Assembly (NCBI RefSeq): GCF_947487605.1 | Contig: NZ_CANKXK010000007.1 | Location: 1 to 64,000 of the forward strand | From: an uncultured Algibacter sp. | GTDB lineage: Bacteria; Bacteroidota; Bacteroidia; Flavobacteriales; Flavobacteriaceae | Reading direction: 5' to 3' | Length of the DNA stretch: 64,000 nt | Part shown: one piece after another, positions 9,186 through 16,880 of the stretch | How the letters are laid out: each line of letters starts with the position of its first letter | Numbering within the stretch: position 1 is the first letter of the stretch | Program-made: the position numbers and the translations under genes | Notes under the pieces: model-generated | Told to the model about the DNA's origin: nothing | Seen by the model: the letters and a program-made list of their open reading frames with translations, nothing else | Databases searched by the model: none

Positions 9186-9578
9186 ATGAACTTTAGAGGA
9201 AGAAATAAAGTAACACCAGAATTCAATATGTCGTCTATGACGGATATTGTATTTCTACTACTTATCTTTTTTATGATAGCTTCTACATTGGTAACAACAA
9301 ATGCTATTGATATTTTATTGCCAAAAGCAAGTGGTAAAACCGAAAACAAAAAGTCTGTGGCAGTTAGTATTAAAAAAGATTTGACCTATTATATCGATCA
9401 AAAACGAGTTGGTGAAAGTGTTTTAGAAAACGAATTATTAGCGTTGCTTTCTTCACAAGAAAAACCAACAATTGTTTTAAGAGCAGAAAAATCTGTACCT
9501 GTAGAACATGTTGTAAAGGTAATGGATATAGCAAATAGAAATAAGTTTAAAGTTATTTTAGCAGTAAAGCCTAATTAA
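9186..9578 (+). CDS. exbD: Biopolymer transporter ExbD/TolR
   Basis: A 130-residue protein with one N-terminal transmembrane helix (SMTDIVFLLLIFFMIAS) and a periplasmic domain. The aspartate in SMTDIVFLL is the conserved protonatable residue of ExbD/TolR. It starts one base after exbB and completes the proton-driven ExbBD motor. Confidence 0.93.
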   Translation: MNFRGRNKVTPEFNMSSMTDIVFLLLIFFMIASTLVTTNAIDILLPKASGKTENKKSVAVSIKKDLTYYIDQKRVGESVLENELLALLSSQEKPTIVLRAEKSVPVEHVVKVMDIANRNKFKVILAVKPN

Positions 9579-9585
9579 TAATTTG

Positions 9586-9640
9586 TCACTTCGATTGATG
9601 CTAATTTTTTAATCAGAATTGTATCGAGAAGTTTTTATAA
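9586..9640. repeat. Degenerate REP-like palindrome before tonB
   Basis: TCACTTCGAT near 9588 and ATCGAGAAGT near 9623 form an imperfect inverted repeat. Its outer parts resemble the flavobacterial REP 'CACTTCGAGCGCAGTCGAGAAG'. It fills the exbD-tonB gap. Confidence 0.4.
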
Positions 9641-10491
9641 TGATGAAGTATTTCAAAACAAAACATGAAAAGAATTCGGCAAAGTTAACAGCATTAATTG
9701 CTGTTATATTATTGCTATTATTGTTTGTTGTTGGTACAACGTATATGGATCCGCCTGAAGAATATGGTGTTGCTGTTAATTTTGGTAATTCGTCATTTGG
9801 AAAAGGTAATGTTCAGCCATTAAAGCCTGTAAAGTCTGAACCGAAGAAAATTGAAGAACCACCTCAGCCAGATGTTTCTAAATCTGAGCCAACAAAAGCT
9901 TCAGAAACCAAAGAAGAAGTTCTCACTCAAGAAGATGTTGAATCCATTGCAATTAAGAAGCAAAAAGAAGCTGAAGCGAAAGCAAAGGCCATTGCAGATG
10001 CTAAAGCTAAAGCAGAAGCAGATCGAATAGCTAAAGAAAAGCGTGAGCAAGAGGAGAAAAAAAAGAAGCTAGATGCACTTATTGGTGGTGTTAGTAAATC
10101 TGAAGGTAGTGAAACTGGAAGTGAAGGTAACGATGATAGAGCAGGAGATAAAGGGCAATTGGATGGCGACCCATATGCTCCAAGTTATTTTGGTGGACAG
10201 GGAACTGGAAGTGGTGGCGTTGGTTACGGATTGAATGGTAGGGGCAGAGCTTCTTATAAAACAATTAAACAAGATTGTAATGAGTCGGGACGCGTTGTGG
10301 TTAGAATTGAAGTTGATAAAAATGGCAATGTAACAAAAGCAGAACCAGGTGTTAGAGGTACAACCAATAATGCAGCATGCCTTTTAGATCCAGCAAAAAA
10401 GATAGCACTATCTCATAAATGGCCATCAGATTCTAAAGCACCATCAAGACAAATAGGATTTGTAAGTGTAAATTTCAAATTAAGTCAATAG
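9640..10491 (+). CDS. tonB: TonB family energy transducer
   Basis: A 283-residue protein with an N-terminal transmembrane helix (about 13-33) and a Pro/Lys/Glu-rich spanning region (about 55-150) with an Ala/Lys/Glu coiled-coil stretch. A glycine-rich linker follows, then a C-terminal TonB-like domain (about 200-283) with GRVVVRIEVDKNGNVTKAEPG. It transmits ExbBD energy to TonB-dependent outer-membrane receptors. The ATG at 9640 is used because the upstream in-frame TTG lies in a REP-like repeat. An ATG at 9643 is equally possible. Confidence 0.88.
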   Translation: MMKYFKTKHEKNSAKLTALIAVILLLLLFVVGTTYMDPPEEYGVAVNFGNSSFGKGNVQPLKPVKSEPKKIEEPPQPDVSKSEPTKASETKEEVLTQEDVESIAIKKQKEAEAKAKAIADAKAKAEADRIAKEKREQEEKKKKLDALIGGVSKSEGSETGSEGNDDRAGDKGQLDGDPYAPSYFGGQGTGSGGVGYGLNGRGRASYKTIKQDCNESGRVVVRIEVDKNGNVTKAEPGVRGTTNNAACLLDPAKKIALSHKWPSDSKAPSRQIGFVSVNFKLSQ

Positions 10492-10497
10492 TAAGTA

Positions 10498-11715
10498 ATG
10501 ACATATCAAGATACGCTTGATTGGATGTTTTCTCAACTACCAATGTATCAACGACAAGGTAAATTGGCATTCAAGAAAGATTTATCTAACACCATAAAAC
10601 TTGCAAACTATTTAAATAACCCTGAGCAGAAGTTCAAATCTGTTCATGTTGCAGGTACTAACGGCAAAGGGTCTACCAGCCATATGCTCGCTTCAGTACT
10701 TCAGGAAGAAGGGTATAAAGTAGGGTTATATACTTCTCCGCATTTAAAAGATTTTAGAGAACGCATTAAAATTAATGGCAAAACGGTTAGTAAGCAATTT
10801 GTAATTAGTTTTATAAAACGGAATAGGTCTTTTTTTGAAGATAATGAGATGTCTTTTTTTGAAATGACTGTTGGAATGGCCTTCGACTATTTCTCAAAAC
10901 AAGAAATTGATATAGCAGTTGTCGAAGTCGGTATGGGCGGACGTTTAGACTCGACCAATATTATTACTCCAGAAGTATCTGTAATAACAAATATAGGATT
11001 AGATCACACACAGTTTTTAGGAGATACTTTAGAATTGATAGCACATGAAAAAGGAGGTATTATAAAAGCCAATGTGCCAGTTGTTATTGGAGAAACTCAA
11101 AAAGAAACAGCTCTAGTTTTTAAGGATTTAGCTAAGAAAAATAATTCTAAGATTGAATTTGCAGATAAAAATGTATTTAGCGAATATAAATCCGATTTGG
11201 TAGGTAGTTATCAAATTAAAAACACAAAAACAGTTGTTCAAGTAGTAAAAGAACTTCGGTTAATTGGCTATAATATTTCAGAGAAACATTTAAAAGAAGG
11301 GTTGCTAAATGTTGTAAAAAATACAAACCTATTAGGGCGCTGGCAAATACTTAAAAATATACCTAAGGTTATATGCGATACGGGACACAATAGAGAAGGA
11401 CTTACCTATGTTATGACGCAACTCGAAAATGAGAATTTCAATAATCTACATATTGTTTTTGGTGTGGTAAATGATAAGGATTTAGATTCAATAATTGGTT
11501 TACTTCCTAAGCGGGCTATTTATTATTTCTGCAAACCAAATATTCCTAGAGGTATGGATGTGATGAATTTAAAGCAATATTTTAACGCACATAACATGTT
11601 AGGAGCGGCTTATGAGTCTGTAAAAGAAGCTTATGAAAGTGCTTTGAGAAAGGCTACACCTAATGATTTAATATTTGTTGGAGGAAGTACTTTTGTGGTC
11701 GCTGAAATTATTTAA
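10498..11715 (+). CDS. folC: Folylpolyglutamate synthase / dihydrofolate synthase
   Basis: A 405-residue Mur-ligase-family enzyme that adds glutamate to dihydropteroate or folates. The P-loop AGTNGKGSTS is at about residues 52-61 (Lys57). The family motifs LYTSPHLKDFRERI, VGMGGRLDSTN and ITNIGLDHTQFLG follow, and the C-terminal domain has CDTGHNREGL. It starts six bases after tonB, so it probably shares the exbB transcript. It ends just before the tRNA-Val promoter. Confidence 0.95.
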   Translation: MTYQDTLDWMFSQLPMYQRQGKLAFKKDLSNTIKLANYLNNPEQKFKSVHVAGTNGKGSTSHMLASVLQEEGYKVGLYTSPHLKDFRERIKINGKTVSKQFVISFIKRNRSFFEDNEMSFFEMTVGMAFDYFSKQEIDIAVVEVGMGGRLDSTNIITPEVSVITNIGLDHTQFLGDTLELIAHEKGGIIKANVPVVIGETQKETALVFKDLAKKNNSKIEFADKNVFSEYKSDLVGSYQIKNTKTVVQVVKELRLIGYNISEKHLKEGLLNVVKNTNLLGRWQILKNIPKVICDTGHNREGLTYVMTQLENENFNNLHIVFGVVNDKDLDSIIGLLPKRAIYYFCKPNIPRGMDVMNLKQYFNAHNMLGAAYESVKEAYESALRKATPNDLIFVGGSTFVVAEII

Positions 11716-11734
11716 TTTTTTATTGAAAAAGTTT

Positions 11735-11763
11735 TTGCAATATTAAAAACTAGGTTATATTTG
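11735..11763 (+). promoter_or_regulatory. Promoter of tRNA-Val
   Basis: TTG (11735-11737) and TATATTTG (11756-11763) are separated by 18 nt, a full match to the Bacteroidota consensus. The tRNA starts 14 nt after the -7 element. Confidence 0.85.
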
Positions 11764-11777
11764 CAGTCCAATTTAGA

Positions 11778-11852
11778 GGGCGCGTAGCTCAGTTGGTTCA
11801 GAGCACTTGGTTTACACCCAAGGGGTCAGGGGTTCGAATCCCTTCGCGCCCA
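11778..11852 (+). tRNA. tRNA-Val (anticodon TAC)
   Basis: The acceptor arms GGGCGCG (11778-11784) and CGCGCCC (11845-11851) pair fully. The D arm AGCTC...GAGC, the anticodon arm CTTGG-TTTACAC-CCAAG with anticodon TAC, and the T arm GGGG-TTCGAAT-CCCT are all present. CCA is not encoded. It is a single tRNA with its own promoter and terminator. Confidence 0.97.
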
Positions 11853-11862
11853 CAAATAAATA

Positions 11863-11892
11863 GAGTCTGCTTTTTTAAGCAGACTTTTTTTA
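11863..11892 (+). terminator. Terminator of tRNA-Val
   Basis: AGTCTGC (11864-11870) pairs with GCAGACT (11879-11885), followed by a run of T. Confidence 0.85.
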
Positions 11893-11992
11893 TGGAACAA
11901 AATGAATGTATTCAGTTTTGTGAAATAAAAATATGCTCTCAAACTATGTTTGAGCAGGCTCTATTTTCAGAATGGAGTGTTTTGTGATATAC

Positions 11993-12003
11993 AATCCCTT
12001 CGC
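11993..12003 (+). repeat. Partial copy of the tRNA-Val 3' end
   Basis: AATCCCTTCGC repeats exactly the T-arm/acceptor bases at 11837-11847, and CACA follows a few bases later in both. Only this short piece is shared. It may be an old attachment-site trace, a tRNA fragment or chance. Confidence 0.3.
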
Positions 12004-12011
12004 AATCACAT

Positions 12012-12043
12012 AAAAATCCAAGTAATTTTATCAGGATTTTTTT
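12012..12043 (+). terminator. Terminator-like hairpin before the PAS-LuxR gene
   Basis: AAAAATCC (12012-12019) pairs with GGATTTTT (12034-12041), followed by more T. No gene is recognised between the tRNA terminator and this hairpin, so it is a backup terminator or ends an unknown short transcript. Confidence 0.5.
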
Positions 12044-12063
12044 ATATACCATTTTCTATCCCC

Positions 12064-12092
12064 TTGATACTAAAATTTTTTGCTTATTTTTA
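12064..12092 (+). promoter_or_regulatory. Promoter of the PAS-LuxR regulator
   Basis: TTG (12064-12066) and TATTTTTA (12085-12092, one mismatch to TAnnTTTG) are separated by 18 nt. A start near 12098 would place the ATG at 12110 just inside the transcript. Confidence 0.5.
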
Positions 12093-12109
12093 GGAAAAAT
12101 CTCTCGTCT

Positions 12110-12880
12110 ATGAATGGTAGTTCTATAAAAGAAGTCTACAAAGAAATATTCAAATCACACGATAACCCGTCACTCAAACAGCATATTAAAAAAATAATAG
12201 AACTGGATGTTTATCTTCCATATAGTTCCACTTTTTTTTGCATTACAAATACTCAAGATTTATCCTTTGAATATATAAGTAAAAATATGACTGCTTGTCT
12301 TGGATTAGATAAACAGGAATTGCAAATTAAGGGAATGCGATATTTGTGGAGTAGAATGCACCCTGATGATTTAGATAAATGGTTGAAAGCATTAAATGAA
12401 TTAATGAATTTTACGATAAATGAAATTAGTGTTAATGATAGAGGTAAAATGAGTTATACTTGGAATTATCGATTAAAAAACGGTAAAGATGAATATGTTA
12501 ATGTAGTACAGAATACAACGCCTCTGGAGTTTGATAGTAAGGATAAGCCCGTGATTGGTTTAGCGCACTATACAGTTTTGTCAGGAAGCCTTGAGATGCA
12601 AATTTCAGCCTCTGCTAAATTATTAAATAGTAATAATGAATATGAAACCGTATATTTTAACAATTTCTCACAGAAATTATTAACTGGAGGAATTAGTAAT
12701 AGAGAGCGTGATGTTATTCGTCTTTTAGTTTTAAATTATTCCAGTAAGGATATTGCTAAAAAACTGAATATTAGCCCTAATACTGTAGATACCCATCGCC
12801 GTAATATCCTTAAAAAACTTAAAATTTCTTCAACCGGAGAACTTATAGGGATGTTAAAAATGAATAAAAACATCATTTAA
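12110..12880 (+). CDS. PAS-like domain LuxR-family transcriptional regulator
   Basis: A 256-residue regulator. The C-terminal part (about 195-250) is a LuxR-type helix-turn-helix: ISNRERDVIRLLVLNYSSKDIAKKL, then NISPNTVDTHRRNILKKL as the recognition helix region. The middle (about 45-150) looks like a PAS fold, with LSFEYISKNMTACLGLD, RMHPDDLDKW and Y-N-V-V-type strands; the ligand is unknown. There is no receiver domain. The ATG at 12110 is chosen over the TTG at 12080, which would precede the predicted transcription start. The secreted T9SS protein lies directly downstream with repeated palindromes, so it is a plausible target; that is an inference. Confidence 0.88.
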   Translation: MNGSSIKEVYKEIFKSHDNPSLKQHIKKIIELDVYLPYSSTFFCITNTQDLSFEYISKNMTACLGLDKQELQIKGMRYLWSRMHPDDLDKWLKALNELMNFTINEISVNDRGKMSYTWNYRLKNGKDEYVNVVQNTTPLEFDSKDKPVIGLAHYTVLSGSLEMQISASAKLLNSNNEYETVYFNNFSQKLLTGGISNRERDVIRLLVLNYSSKDIAKKLNISPNTVDTHRRNILKKLKISSTGELIGMLKMNKNII

Positions 12881-12954
12881 TTAAATTTTAAACTGCGACA
12901 CAAAAGAGAATTTTAAAATTTCCTTTGTATTACATCTTAATAAGAAAGTCGTTT

Positions 12955-13003
12955 AACGAAAACTTTACGAAATTTTATTAAAATACTCAAAATGAGTATT
13001 GTG
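12955..13003. promoter_or_regulatory. 48-bp regulatory module, copy 1
   Basis: Two ACGAAA blocks 11 nt apart are followed, 27 nt from the module start, by the palindrome AATACTCA-AAA-TGAGTATT (12982-13000). The whole arrangement, including spacing, recurs at 15187-15235 after the secreted gene. It lies in the 294-nt gap upstream of that gene and probably binds a regulator. The remaining gap up to 13174 holds the second palindrome at 13053 and nothing coding. Confidence 0.55.
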
Positions 13004-13052
13004 TTTTAAACAATTATATGAGAAATTACTGAATTATTTTAGCCATCTCTAA

Positions 13053-13072
13053 AATACCCAAAAGTTGGTATT
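13053..13072. promoter_or_regulatory. Imperfect palindrome upstream of the secreted gene
   Basis: AATACCCA (13053-13060) and TTGGTATT (13065-13072) form an inverted repeat with one mismatch and a 4-nt spacer. It resembles the AATACTCA/TGAGTATT palindrome 53 bp upstream and may be a second site for the same factor. TATTTTTTG beside it is one base longer than a -7 element. Confidence 0.4.
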
Positions 13073-13174
13073 TTTTGATGGGTAATGTATGATTAATTTT
13101 AAGAACCCCACCTACCTACTTGAATCTCCTTGTTTATGGGTTTTTGCTATTAACCCTAATTAAACACTATTCTT

Positions 13175-15127
13175 ATGAAAAACATTTACCTTTTTTTTAT
13201 TGCATTTTGTCTTTCTCTTACAAGTTTGGGGCAAGTAATTTTTAATCACAATTTCAACTTTGGAGATACCTCTGGCGATTTAGTAACAATAAGTTCTAAC
13301 TTTTGGTTTGAAGGAAATACTAATTCACCAAAAGTAGGTTACCAAGAAGGAAGCCTTTCCCTGACTAATTATGAATATTTAGTAAAAGGAGGTTCTGCAA
13401 CTATTAATAATGGTGTAATTGGAGAAAGTGTTGCGACAGGTTTTGGCTCGGTTAATTCTGGGGATGTCTTTTACAGTGCTTTGGTGAACTTAAGTAGTAC
13501 AGGGACAGGAGATTCTGGGTTTTTTATGCACTTAAATACAACTGGTTCAGAAATTAGAGGGCGTTTATTTGCTAAGACTGATGGAGGTGGTTTCAAATTT
13601 GGTATCATTTCACAGGGTTCAAACGCAAACATTAAATATGGCACAAACATATATAGCTTTAACACGACATATCTTGTAGTTGTTAAATATGATTTTAGTA
13701 ATGGTGTATCCACTTTATATGTATTATCAGCTCCGACAGCATTAGAATCTGGGGCAACGGTAGAAGCAATATCAGATGCAGTTACAGTAGTTGCTGCTAT
13801 AGATGAAATTGGCATCCGCCAACACACAAACGGTCCTGTTGGAGCCATAGATAATATACGTGTTGCAACGACATGGGCAGATATCATGCAGACTTATTTT
13901 GATTCTGCTATTGATGGGTCTGATATGCCAAAAAATTGTTCCTTGCTTACTATAGATCCAGGAACAGCAGCTAGTGCTTCAGTTTTTTTTAATACCGCTA
14001 ATTTTACGGCCTCAAATGATACAGGTAGCTGCACTAGCGAAGGGAATCAGGATGGTTACATTGCCTGGGAAATAGAAGATACAAGCGATAATAGTATAAT
14101 TAATAGCGGCTGTATATTTAACTCAGATTTAAATACAGATGTTCCTATTCCAGGGATGTTGGATGGAAAAACATATAAGTTTACGGCGACATTGGTTGAT
14201 AATTCTGATGTAGCATTAACTAACCTAGAAGCAGAGTATAGTTTAACTATTACAGTGATCCCTTATATAGATGTTACAAATATTGGTGATCTAAGAGGTC
14301 AAACAATAAGTGAAACTCTATTCTATAGCGTAACAGGGCAAGTGGTTCTTAGTTATGGAAACGATAGCGATGGTTTGTATTTTTTTCAAGATAATTCAGG
14401 AGGTATTACTGTAACTGATGAAAATGGATTTATGCCAGTCTTAACTGTAGGCGATGTTTTTGATACGCTGAGAGGGAATTTAAAAACAGGTTCAAATGGA
14501 GAATTGATATTAGAGATTACGCAAGAGGACAGAGCAGATCCCACAGTTAATAATGGAGATGTAGCTACTCAAGAAGTAACTTTACTTGATTTAAATAATA
14601 GTTATTCAGATTATGAATCTGAATTAGTCTTAATTAAAGATGTTGATTTTATAGGAGCATCTGGAGATTTTGCACTTAATGCAAGCTATGCTATAAATGA
14701 TGGTTCTAGAGGGTTTAATGTCGATACATTTTCAGCAGATTTTGGTAATGCAGATTATATTCAATCTGCTTATGCTGTACCAACTGTACCGCAAGATTTG
14801 GTGGTTTTGGTGCGTTCTAATACAGGTTCAGCAGTTACAGTCACAGCAAGGAGTACTTCAGATATGTCTAATACTTTAAGTGTTGATGATTTTAATAAAC
14901 AGAGCTTTAAACTCTATCCTAATCCAACTTCGTTAGGATATATAAACATTGCAAGTAAAAACCAATCTAGCTTAAAGATTTCTGTTTTGGATGTATTAGG
15001 GAAACAAATTAGCAGTGAATCTATAAAAAGTTCTAAGTTAGATGTTTCGCATTTAAAATCTGGACTGTACTTGCTAAAAATAGAGCAAGAAGGTAATGTA
15101 ATAACCAAGAAGCTTGTAATACAATAA
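13175..15127 (+). CDS. Secreted multidomain protein with T9SS type A sorting domain
   Basis: A 650-residue secreted protein. A signal peptide (MKNIYLFFIAFCLSLTSLGQ) is followed by a beta-rich domain (about 20-240), an Ig-like region with cysteines (about 255-360), and a domain from about 365 with NIGDLRGQT and GLYFFQDNSGGITVTD. That last domain resembles the OB-fold/DUF5689-type domains of Bacteroidota surface proteins. The last ~75 residues, from KLYPNPTS to KKLVIQ, are a type IX secretion C-terminal sorting domain that PorU would remove. No catalytic motif is recognised. It is monocistronic and flanked by two copies of a palindromic module. Confidence 0.85.
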   Translation: MKNIYLFFIAFCLSLTSLGQVIFNHNFNFGDTSGDLVTISSNFWFEGNTNSPKVGYQEGSLSLTNYEYLVKGGSATINNGVIGESVATGFGSVNSGDVFYSALVNLSSTGTGDSGFFMHLNTTGSEIRGRLFAKTDGGGFKFGIISQGSNANIKYGTNIYSFNTTYLVVVKYDFSNGVSTLYVLSAPTALESGATVEAISDAVTVVAAIDEIGIRQHTNGPVGAIDNIRVATTWADIMQTYFDSAIDGSDMPKNCSLLTIDPGTAASASVFFNTANFTASNDTGSCTSEGNQDGYIAWEIEDTSDNSIINSGCIFNSDLNTDVPIPGMLDGKTYKFTATLVDNSDVALTNLEAEYSLTITVIPYIDVTNIGDLRGQTISETLFYSVTGQVVLSYGNDSDGLYFFQDNSGGITVTDENGFMPVLTVGDVFDTLRGNLKTGSNGELILEITQEDRADPTVNNGDVATQEVTLLDLNNSYSDYESELVLIKDVDFIGASGDFALNASYAINDGSRGFNVDTFSADFGNADYIQSAYAVPTVPQDLVVLVRSNTGSAVTVTARSTSDMSNTLSVDDFNKQSFKLYPNPTSLGYINIASKNQSSLKISVLDVLGKQISSESIKSSKLDVSHLKSGLYLLKIEQEGNVITKKLVIQ

Positions 15128-15186
15128 ATTTGATAATGTTAAATAATTTCCACTATAGGTGATTCATCTAAAAATTAATTTCATAC

Positions 15187-15235
15187 AACGAAAACTGTAC
15201 GAAAATTAGTGAAAATACTCAAATTGAGTATTGTA
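15187..15235. promoter_or_regulatory. 48-bp regulatory module, copy 2
   Basis: This repeats the ACGAAA pair and the palindrome AATACTCA-AAT-TGAGTATT (15214-15232) with the same internal spacing as the copy at 12955. It sits after the stop of the secreted gene and before a terminator. No coding gene follows on the plus strand. Confidence 0.55.
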
Positions 15236-15303
15236 GTATAAGCAATTAAATTGCAACTTTACATTGCTATTAATTAATTCTTAGGGAGAATTATAAGAAA
15301 CTA

Positions 15304-15337
15304 AAGTCCGTTATGAGAATAACGGGCTTGTTTTTTT
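15304..15337 (+). terminator. Terminator downstream of module copy 2
   Basis: AAG-T-CCGTTAT (15304-15314) pairs with ATAACGG-G-CTT (15319-15329) around a GAGA loop, followed by a T run to 15337. It ends transcripts from the secreted gene, or a short transcript started near 15240. It may also serve murF from the other strand, although the T run is on the plus side. Confidence 0.85.
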
Positions 15338-16610
15338 AAAGCAAATCTAGTACCCGCTCTAAAGCCATACCTCGAGATCCTTTTATTAAAAGAGTTGAAT
15401 TTTGAATGCTAGAGAAGTTGAAGTCAGATTTAAAATCATCAAAAGATTTGTATTGGACCCCAATGCTTTTGGACAAGTTGGACTTGTGAAAATTCTCTCC
15501 AACAAAAATAACTTTATCAAAGTTTAGAGAAACCGCTAGGTTTGTAATTTCTTGATGTTCTAGTTCTCCATCATCACCCAGTTCAAACATATCGCCTAAA
15601 ATAGCTACTTTCTTTCCAGACTGTTTTTCAAGATTTAGTAAGGCAGCTCTCATACTTGTAGGGTTGGCATTATAGGCATCTAGAATAATTTGGACACCTT
15701 CTTTTTTAATTATTTGAGACCTGTTATTACTTGGTTGGTAACTTTCAATGGCTAGTTTAATGCTTTCTTTATTAATTTTAAAATAGTGCCCAATAGCAAT
15801 GGCTATGGCAATATTACCAAAATTATAGTCACCAATTAATTGGGTTTTAATTTTGAGTTCTTTATAGAGTAGGTTCACAAAGGGATTAGCCTCTTTAAAT
15901 TTAATGATAACATCAGATTTTAATGAGCCAAAGGAGTAGATTCTGGATTTTTTTGTTTTCTCTACCTGAATAGGGTCATTATTATTCACGAAAACAGTTT
16001 TGTCATGCGAGATTAAATAATCGTACATTTCGCTTTTACCCTTAATAACGCCTTCAACACCACCGAAACCTTCTAAATGCGCTTTTCCAAAGTTGGTAAT
16101 AAGTCCATAGTCTGGTTGCGCAATATTACATAAAAAGGCAATTTCCTTTTGATGGTTAGCACCCATTTCAACAATGCCAATTTCGGTATCCCTTGTCATT
16201 GAAAGTAATGTTAGAGGAACACCAATATGGTTATTCAAATTGCCAACTGTAGCCGTTGTTTTAAATTTTCTAGATAGTACGGCATTAATTAACTCTTTGG
16301 TAGTAGTCTTACCATTACTTCCAGTAAGGGCAATAATTGGAACCTTTAAAAAATTCCTATGATAGGTTGCAAGTTCTTGTAGTGTTTCTAAAACGTTTTC
16401 AACTAAAATGGTCTGTTCATTAATATTAAATTCAGCCTCATCTACAATGGCATATTTTGCTCCAGATTTTAGAGCTGCTTCAGCATACTTGTTTCCATTA
16501 AAATTATCACCTTTTAAAGCAAAAAACATGTCGTTTTTATTAATTTTTCGTGTATCAGTAGATACTGAATTACTATTTAGAAATAGTTTATGTAATTCTG
16601 AAATATTCAA
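15336..16610 (-). CDS. murF: UDP-N-acetylmuramoyl-tripeptide--D-alanyl-D-alanine ligase
   Basis: A 424-residue Mur ligase that adds D-Ala-D-Ala to the UDP-MurNAc-tripeptide in the last cytoplasmic step of the peptidoglycan precursor. The N-terminal domain contains the uridine-binding STDTRKI and FFALKGDNFNGN. The P-loop ALTGSNGKTTTK is at about 95-105. VEMGANHQKEI, NFGKAHLEGFGG and the C-terminal ILDAYNANPTSM are family motifs. MurF rather than MurE is supported by ALKGDNFNGN. It ends in the terminator shared with the converging transcript and stands alone. Confidence 0.95.
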   Translation of the reverse strand: MNISELHKLFLNSNSVSTDTRKINKNDMFFALKGDNFNGNKYAEAALKSGAKYAIVDEAEFNINEQTILVENVLETLQELATYHRNFLKVPIIALTGSNGKTTTKELINAVLSRKFKTTATVGNLNNHIGVPLTLLSMTRDTEIGIVEMGANHQKEIAFLCNIAQPDYGLITNFGKAHLEGFGGVEGVIKGKSEMYDYLISHDKTVFVNNNDPIQVEKTKKSRIYSFGSLKSDVIIKFKEANPFVNLLYKELKIKTQLIGDYNFGNIAIAIAIGHYFKINKESIKLAIESYQPSNNRSQIIKKEGVQIILDAYNANPTSMRAALLNLEKQSGKKVAILGDMFELGDDGELEHQEITNLAVSLNFDKVIFVGENFHKSNLSKSIGVQYKSFDDFKSDFNFSSIQNSTLLIKGSRGMALERVLDLL

Positions 16611-16632
16611 TTATTTATATTTTAAAAAAGTT

Positions 16633-16660
16633 TAGATTCCCGTCTTCACGGGAAAGACAA
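16633..16660. repeat. REP-like hairpin
   Basis: TCCCGTCTTCACGGGA forms a short hairpin inside AGATTCCCG...CGGGAAAGAC. This resembles the widespread REP unit 'GATTCCCGCxxTCGCGGGAATGAC'. It lies just upstream of murF and next to the larger palindromic element. Confidence 0.45.
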
Positions 16661-16671
16661 TTTAACAGAAA

Positions 16672-16804
16672 GAGGCTGTCTAAAAAGTCATTTTTAATCT
16701 GTTTTGTCAAGTTGAGCTTGTCGAAATTAATATTGATTATAAGTAAAGTAAAAAATATTTCGACAGGCTCAATATGACTTTGAACCTACTTTTTAGACAA
16801 CCTC
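16672..16804. repeat. Palindromic MITE-like element, copy 1
   Basis: A 133-bp element with terminal inverted repeats GAGGCTGTCTAAAAAGT (16672-16688) and ACTTTTTAGACAACCTC (16788-16804), one mismatch. An inner inverted repeat GTTGAGCTTGTCGAAA / TTTCGACAGGCTCAAT flanks an AT-rich centre. A second copy is at 42231. It has no ORF and lies between murF and gldJ. Both ends could fold as terminators. The outer ends resemble IS1182-type termini from memory, so a transposase elsewhere may have moved it. Confidence 0.75.
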
Positions 16805-16828
16805 ATTTTTTTGATTTTTAAATGTAAC

Positions 16829-16860
16829 AAAAAAAGTCCTAATCGAAATTAGGACTTTTA
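16829..16860 (-). terminator. Terminator of gldJ
   Basis: AAAGTCCTAAT and ATTAGGACTTT (about 16833-16858) form an 11-bp stem with a CGAA loop. Read on the minus strand it is followed by seven T, 20 nt after the gldJ stop. Confidence 0.85.
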
Positions 16861-16880
16861 ATTATTTTTTAAACTAAATG

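Noticed and set aside
11793-11987. A 64-residue plus-strand ORF starting inside tRNA-Val
   Set aside because: Most of its first half is the tRNA sequence itself and the rest runs through the tRNA terminator. It is not a gene.
12080-12109. TTG start for the PAS-LuxR gene
   Set aside because: It overlaps the predicted -7 element. The ATG at 12110 fits the promoter better.
13471-13887. A 138-residue minus-strand ORF
   Set aside because: It is antisense to the secreted T9SS gene, and its composition follows from the complementary strand. It has no domain or promoter.
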